Of a stretch of 64,000 bases of DNA, positions 61,071 to 64,000 are shown in pieces (the first letter of the stretch is position 1; each line of letters opens with the position of its first letter). Source of the DNA: AP-15 sp963796155 (GTDB lineage Bacteria > Pseudomonadota > Alphaproteobacteria > ATCC43930 > CGMCC-115725). Under the pieces are notes generated by a model that worked only from the letters and a program-made list of their open reading frames with translations, did no database searches and was not told where the DNA came from. Made by a program: the position numbers and the translations under genes. Where the stretch lies: NCBI GenBank assembly GCA_963796155.1, contig CAWCKT010000015.1:62001-126000 (forward strand). Direction: 5' to 3'.

Positions 61071-61867
61071 CCTTTACCGGCGCGGTAGAGACGGGGCCAG
61101 TCGCCGATTACGGCGGTGTGTGTGACGAGCCCGGCGTCCTCGTGCCAGAGGTGGAGCTGGTAGCCCGGCGGTTCGAAAGCGAAAGTCAGCGGTTCCCCCG
61201 GACGGAGGTCGAGGAAGGATTGATGCGCCGTGCTCGGTGCCGTACCAGCGATCGTCCCGGCGAAACGGCGGTCGATCGCACGGTGGACATGGCCGCAAAG
61301 AATCCGCTCGACCCGGGGATGGCGGCCGACGATCTCGGCAAAATCGGCGCCGCCGCTGAGGCCGATCCGATCCATCGGATCGATGCCGGTCGCGAAAGGC
61401 GGGTGGTGCATCAGGATCAGTGTCGGCCGTTCCGGTGCGGCGGCGAGGGTCTGGTCGATCCACGCTAGCCGATCTCGGCACAGCTCCCCTTCGACCTGTC
61501 CGGGGACAACGGTGTCGAGTGCCACGATGCGCAGCGGCCGATCCTCGATCACGTAGTTGAGAAAGCCCTGGCGGGGGAGATACCCGTCCGCAATGAAGGC
61601 TTCGCGCAAGGCCTCGCGCGCGTCGTGATTGCCGGGGATGACAAAGAGCGGCATGCGCAACGGCGCGAGGAGGGTACGCAAATAGGCGTACTCCTCGGGC
61701 TCGCCCAGGTCGACGAGATCGCCGGTCAGGACGGCGACGTCGGGGGTCGGACACATTCGGTTGAGCGCCGTCACGGCGCGTTCGAGACCGGAGATGGTGT
61801 CGACAACGCCGTAGGCGAGCTTGCCTGGCGCCGTGATGTGAGTGTCGGTGATCTGGGCGACCAGCAT
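61052..61867 (-). CDS. Class III cyclic-nucleotide phosphodiesterase-like metallophosphoesterase
   Basis: This 271-residue calcineurin-like phosphoesterase has the full metal motif set: QITDTHI near the start, GDLVDLG, GNHDAREAL, LMHHPPFATG, and GHVHRAIDR. It resembles CpdA-type cAMP phosphodiesterases. The substrate (cyclic nucleotide or phosphodiester) cannot be fixed by sequence. It is preceded on the same strand by metW, with 33 bases between. Confidence 0.85.
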   Translation of the reverse strand: MLVAQITDTHITAPGKLAYGVVDTISGLERAVTALNRMCPTPDVAVLTGDLVDLGEPEEYAYLRTLLAPLRMPLFVIPGNHDAREALREAFIADGYLPRQGFLNYVIEDRPLRIVALDTVVPGQVEGELCRDRLAWIDQTLAAAPERPTLILMHHPPFATGIDPMDRIGLSGGADFAEIVGRHPRVERILCGHVHRAIDRRFAGTIAGTAPSTAHQSFLDLRPGEPLTFAFEPPGYQLHLWHEDAGLVTHTAVIGDWPRLYRAGKGQLRLG

Positions 61868-61900
61868 CAGGTTCTCCGGACCGAGGGCACCGCCGCGGCG

Positions 61901-62599
61901 TCAGCTTCCTCGCGGCTCCCCGGACAGGACGAATATGCCCTGCTCAGCGAGCAAATTCGCCAAGCTCCCATGCGGATCGAGAGCATAGGGTTGCCCATGA
62001 CGGTCGAGGGTGACGCCGCGCTCGACACGGATACCGATGTCGTCGCACATCGCAACGAAGTCGCGGATCGTGCAGAGATGGATGTTGGGGGTTTCGTACC
62101 ACGGATAAGTGAGCAGATGCGACATCGGCATCCGACCGCGGAGCAGCAGGTGAAGGCGAATTCGCCAGAAGCCGAAATTCGGGAACGACACGATGGCGCG
62201 TCGGCCGATGCGGACGAGGGTTTCGAGCACCTTGCGCGGCTGCCGCGTCGCCTGCAAGGTCTGGCTCAACACCACCACGTCAAAGGCACCGGTCGGGTAG
62301 GCTTCGAGATCGCGATCGGCGTCGCCCTGTATGACCGAAAGCCCATGGCCGACACAGGTGTTGACGCCCGACTGGCTAAGCTCCATGCCGCGGCCGTCGA
62401 CTTTCTTGTGCCGAACCAGAAAGGCGAGCAAGGCACCGTCGCCGCAACCGATGTCGAGCACGCGGGTCTCGGGGTCGACCATTTCCGCGATCAGTCTCAG
62501 GTCGCGGCGAAGCTCGCCCGGGGCAACGCCCGGGACCGCGGAATGCGCTTCGGCGCGGCCGAAATTCAGCGCGGTGCTTTTGCTCAGCGCCGCCCTCAC
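61901..62599 (-). CDS. metW: Methionine biosynthesis protein MetW
   Basis: The protein has the MetW methyltransferase-like fold with RVLDIGCGDGALLAFL and VVLSQTLQATRQP, FPNFGFWRIRLHLLLRGRMP and YETPNIHLCTIRDF. It pairs with MetX in many proteobacteria and is needed for full homoserine acetylation/succinylation activity. The start is taken as GTG 62599 overlapping the metX stop (GTGA), giving 232 residues, slightly longer than typical (about 200). Longer readings upstream lie in metX. Confidence 0.92.
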   Translation of the reverse strand: MRAALSKSTALNFGRAEAHSAVPGVAPGELRRDLRLIAEMVDPETRVLDIGCGDGALLAFLVRHKKVDGRGMELSQSGVNTCVGHGLSVIQGDADRDLEAYPTGAFDVVVLSQTLQATRQPRKVLETLVRIGRRAIVSFPNFGFWRIRLHLLLRGRMPMSHLLTYPWYETPNIHLCTIRDFVAMCDDIGIRVERGVTLDRHGQPYALDPHGSLANLLAEQGIFVLSGEPRGS

Positions 62600-63768
62600 C
62601 ACGACCGGGTCAGGCCGCGGTGCTCGGCGCAACCGGTCAAGAAGCCGCGCAGCGTTTCGAACAGCTCGGGCTCGTGTAGCAAGAAGGCGTCGTGCCCGTT
62701 GTCGGTTTCGATCTCGACAAAGCTGACATTGGCCGCGACGGCGTTCAGCGCCTGCACCAGCTCTCGGCTCTCGGAGGTCGGGAACAGCCAATCGCTGGTA
62801 AAGGAGATGACGCAGAAACGCGAGCGCGTACCCTTGAACGCGCTCGGCAACGACCCGTCGTGCTCGGCGGCAAGATCGAAATAATCCATCGCCCGGGTGA
62901 TGTAGAGATACGAGTTCGCGTCGAAGCGATCGACGAAAGTGCTGCCTTGATGGCGCAGATAGCTTTCGACCTGGAAGTCGGCGTCGAAGCCGTAGGTGAC
63001 CGCGTGGCGATCCTGCAGGTTGCGCCCGAACTTGCGGTGCAGCGCCGCTTCGGAGAGATAGGTGATGTGGGCCGCCATGCGGGCGACGGCGAGGCCGCGG
63101 ACGGGTTTTCGGCCGAGGCTTAGGTAACGTCCGCCTGACCACTCCGGGTCGGCGATGATCGCCTGCCGCCCGACCTCGTGAAAGGCGATATTCTGAGCAG
63201 AATGGCGCGCCGCCGCGGCGATCGGCACCGCGGCGAAAACGCACTGGGGATAGCTCGCGGCCCATTGCAGCGCCTGCATGCCGCCCATCGACCCACCCGT
63301 CACACAGAACAAACTCTCGATCCCGAGATGGTCGAGGAGCCGCTTCTGGGCGCGGACCATATCCCTCACGGTGATCACCGGGAACGACAACGCCCAGGGC
63401 TCGCCGGTCGCGGGGTTGATGTCCTGGGGACCGGTCGTCCCCATGCAGCCGCCGAGAACATTGGCACAGATGACGAAATATCGGCTGGTGTCGAGCACCA
63501 AGCCGGGCCCGACCATCGTTTCCCACCAGCCCGGCTTACCAGTGATCGGGTGGGGATCGGCAACATATTGGTCCCCGCTCAGCGCGTGGCATACCATTAT
63601 GGCGTTCGACCGATCCCGGTTGAGGGTACCGTAGGTCTGGTACGCGATCGTGAACGGCCCGAAATCGGTCCCGCAGTCCAGCCGCAAAGGCTCATGCACG
63701 AGCAGACGGTGCCCGGGCCATTCCCGGTAGGGAGGCGCGTCGAGGCGAAGCGAGGTTAAAGCCGACAT
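62596..63768 (-). CDS. metX: Homoserine O-acyltransferase MetX
   Basis: This 390-residue alpha/beta hydrolase has the nucleophile in TGGSMGGMQALQWA (catalytic Ser about 159), the oxyanion loop region YQTYGTLNRDRSNAIMVCHA, and the catalytic Asp in SFTSDWLFPT and His in NGHDAFLLHEPE. It activates homoserine for methionine synthesis using acetyl- or succinyl-CoA; sequence alone does not separate the two. It overlaps metW. A good promoter (TTGACA-N18-TACCTA) lies upstream. Confidence 0.94.
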   Translation of the reverse strand: MSALTSLRLDAPPYREWPGHRLLVHEPLRLDCGTDFGPFTIAYQTYGTLNRDRSNAIMVCHALSGDQYVADPHPITGKPGWWETMVGPGLVLDTSRYFVICANVLGGCMGTTGPQDINPATGEPWALSFPVITVRDMVRAQKRLLDHLGIESLFCVTGGSMGGMQALQWAASYPQCVFAAVPIAAAARHSAQNIAFHEVGRQAIIADPEWSGGRYLSLGRKPVRGLAVARMAAHITYLSEAALHRKFGRNLQDRHAVTYGFDADFQVESYLRHQGSTFVDRFDANSYLYITRAMDYFDLAAEHDGSLPSAFKGTRSRFCVISFTSDWLFPTSESRELVQALNAVAANVSFVEIETDNGHDAFLLHEPELFETLRGFLTGCAEHRGLTRSW

Positions 63769-63842
63769 CTAAACCAATGCGATTGCAAAGGCGGCGACGG
63801 CACCCTGAGGAGAGCCGCCGCCGGTTGCCGATTCGGGCGCGC

Positions 63843-63872
63843 TAGGTAGGGTTCCGCAGGGAAGGATGTCAA
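63843..63872 (-). promoter_or_regulatory. Promoter of metX-metW
   Basis: On the minus strand TTGACA (63867-63872), 18 bases, TACCTA (63843-63848), 75 bases before the metX ATG. The leader could hold a SAM riboswitch, but I see no pattern good enough to call one. Confidence 0.6.
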
Positions 63873-63880
63873 CGTTTTCT

Positions 63881-63909
63881 TTGATTTCGCCGGGTCGCAA
63901 CTCTAGTAC
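63881..63909 (+). promoter_or_regulatory. Promoter of the chorismate mutase gene
   Basis: TTGATT (63881-63886), 17 bases, TAGTAC (63904-63909), 27 bases before the ATG at 63936. Divergent from the metX promoter. Confidence 0.5.
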
Positions 63910-63935
63910 TATGGGCTCCTACACGCGAACGAGCC

Positions 63936-64000
63936 ATGTCCGCCACCCCGTTCGATCTCGCAGAGTTGCGACGGCGTCTCGATGAGATCGATGACAAGCT
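63936..64000 (+). CDS. Chorismate mutase-domain protein, start only (cut by window edge)
   Basis: The first 21 codons after ATG 63936 read MSATPFDLAELRRRLDEIDD, with the AroQ-type chorismate mutase helix L-R-R-R-L-D-E-I-D-D. It would convert chorismate to prephenate for Phe/Tyr synthesis, either stand-alone or fused to prephenate dehydratase. The rest of the gene lies beyond the window. Confidence 0.75.
   Translation, partial: MSATPFDLAELRRRLDEIDDK

Noticed and set aside
63769..63935. SAM-II riboswitch before metX
   Set aside because: The leader lacks the conserved SAM-II sequence pattern by eye; a covariance search would be decisive.

Overview
The window is high-G+C bacterial DNA and reads as an alphaproteobacterium, most likely Rhodospirillales-like. 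The evidence is a long block in the order seen in that group (tsaB-rimI-mucR-fur-olsB/olsA-like-miaB-phoH-ybeY-corC-lnt-xre-metK-trmB-rimP-nusA-ylxR-infB-rbfA-truB-rpsO-pnp), plus MucR, Irr, the alphaproteobacterial TIGR02186 protein, metX-metW and phaA-phaB. No rRNA, tRNA, CRISPR array, phage or insertion sequence was seen.

Layout. 1-4085 (minus strand): a coq7 gene cut by the window edge, dsbB, yqaA, a Uma2 endonuclease-like gene, and an ABC exporter broken by two frameshifts. 4.4-10.4 kb: a J-domain protein, a frameshifted NMT1-like gene, a cupin, a copper-trafficking set (DUF2946-like, PCu(A)C, SCO), and a BMP-type nucleoside ABC pair whose ATPase carries a palindromic repeat in frame. 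10.9-19.4 kb: prfC, a decayed prfC-like fragment, a small zinc-ribbon gene behind an operator-like palindrome, glxR, map, a CinA-like gene, TauE/TIGR02186/Usp and an NfuA-like gene. 19.5-41.4 kb: the conserved core of translation, tRNA and rRNA maturation, envelope lipid and methionine-adenosylation genes, with many overlapping stops and starts and frequent GTG/TTG starts.

41.4-49.2 kb: a glycerophosphodiesterase, a nitronate-monooxygenase-like flavoprotein with a cysteine cluster, irr, and a strongly promoted DUF1800-DUF1501-NHL operon of unknown function, then a TPR protein. 49.3-54.4 kb: a HerA-like ATPase downstream of modBC (no modA), a divergent short gene that reads as a SelW/Rdx-type selenoprotein (C-x-x-U, in-frame TGA followed at once by a SECIS-like hairpin), and a TadG-like gene interrupted by an amber codon. 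54.4-64 kb: membrane transporters, phaA-phaB, an L,D-transpeptidase, a methyltransferase, a metallophosphoesterase, metX-metW, and the start of a chorismate mutase gene on the opposite strand.

The most notable item is the candidate selenoprotein gene at 52977-53195, which ordinary gene calling would miss. Also notable are the DUF1800/DUF1501/NHL operon and the pattern of single-base frameshifts, which fall only in accessory genes while about 30 kb of core genes is intact.
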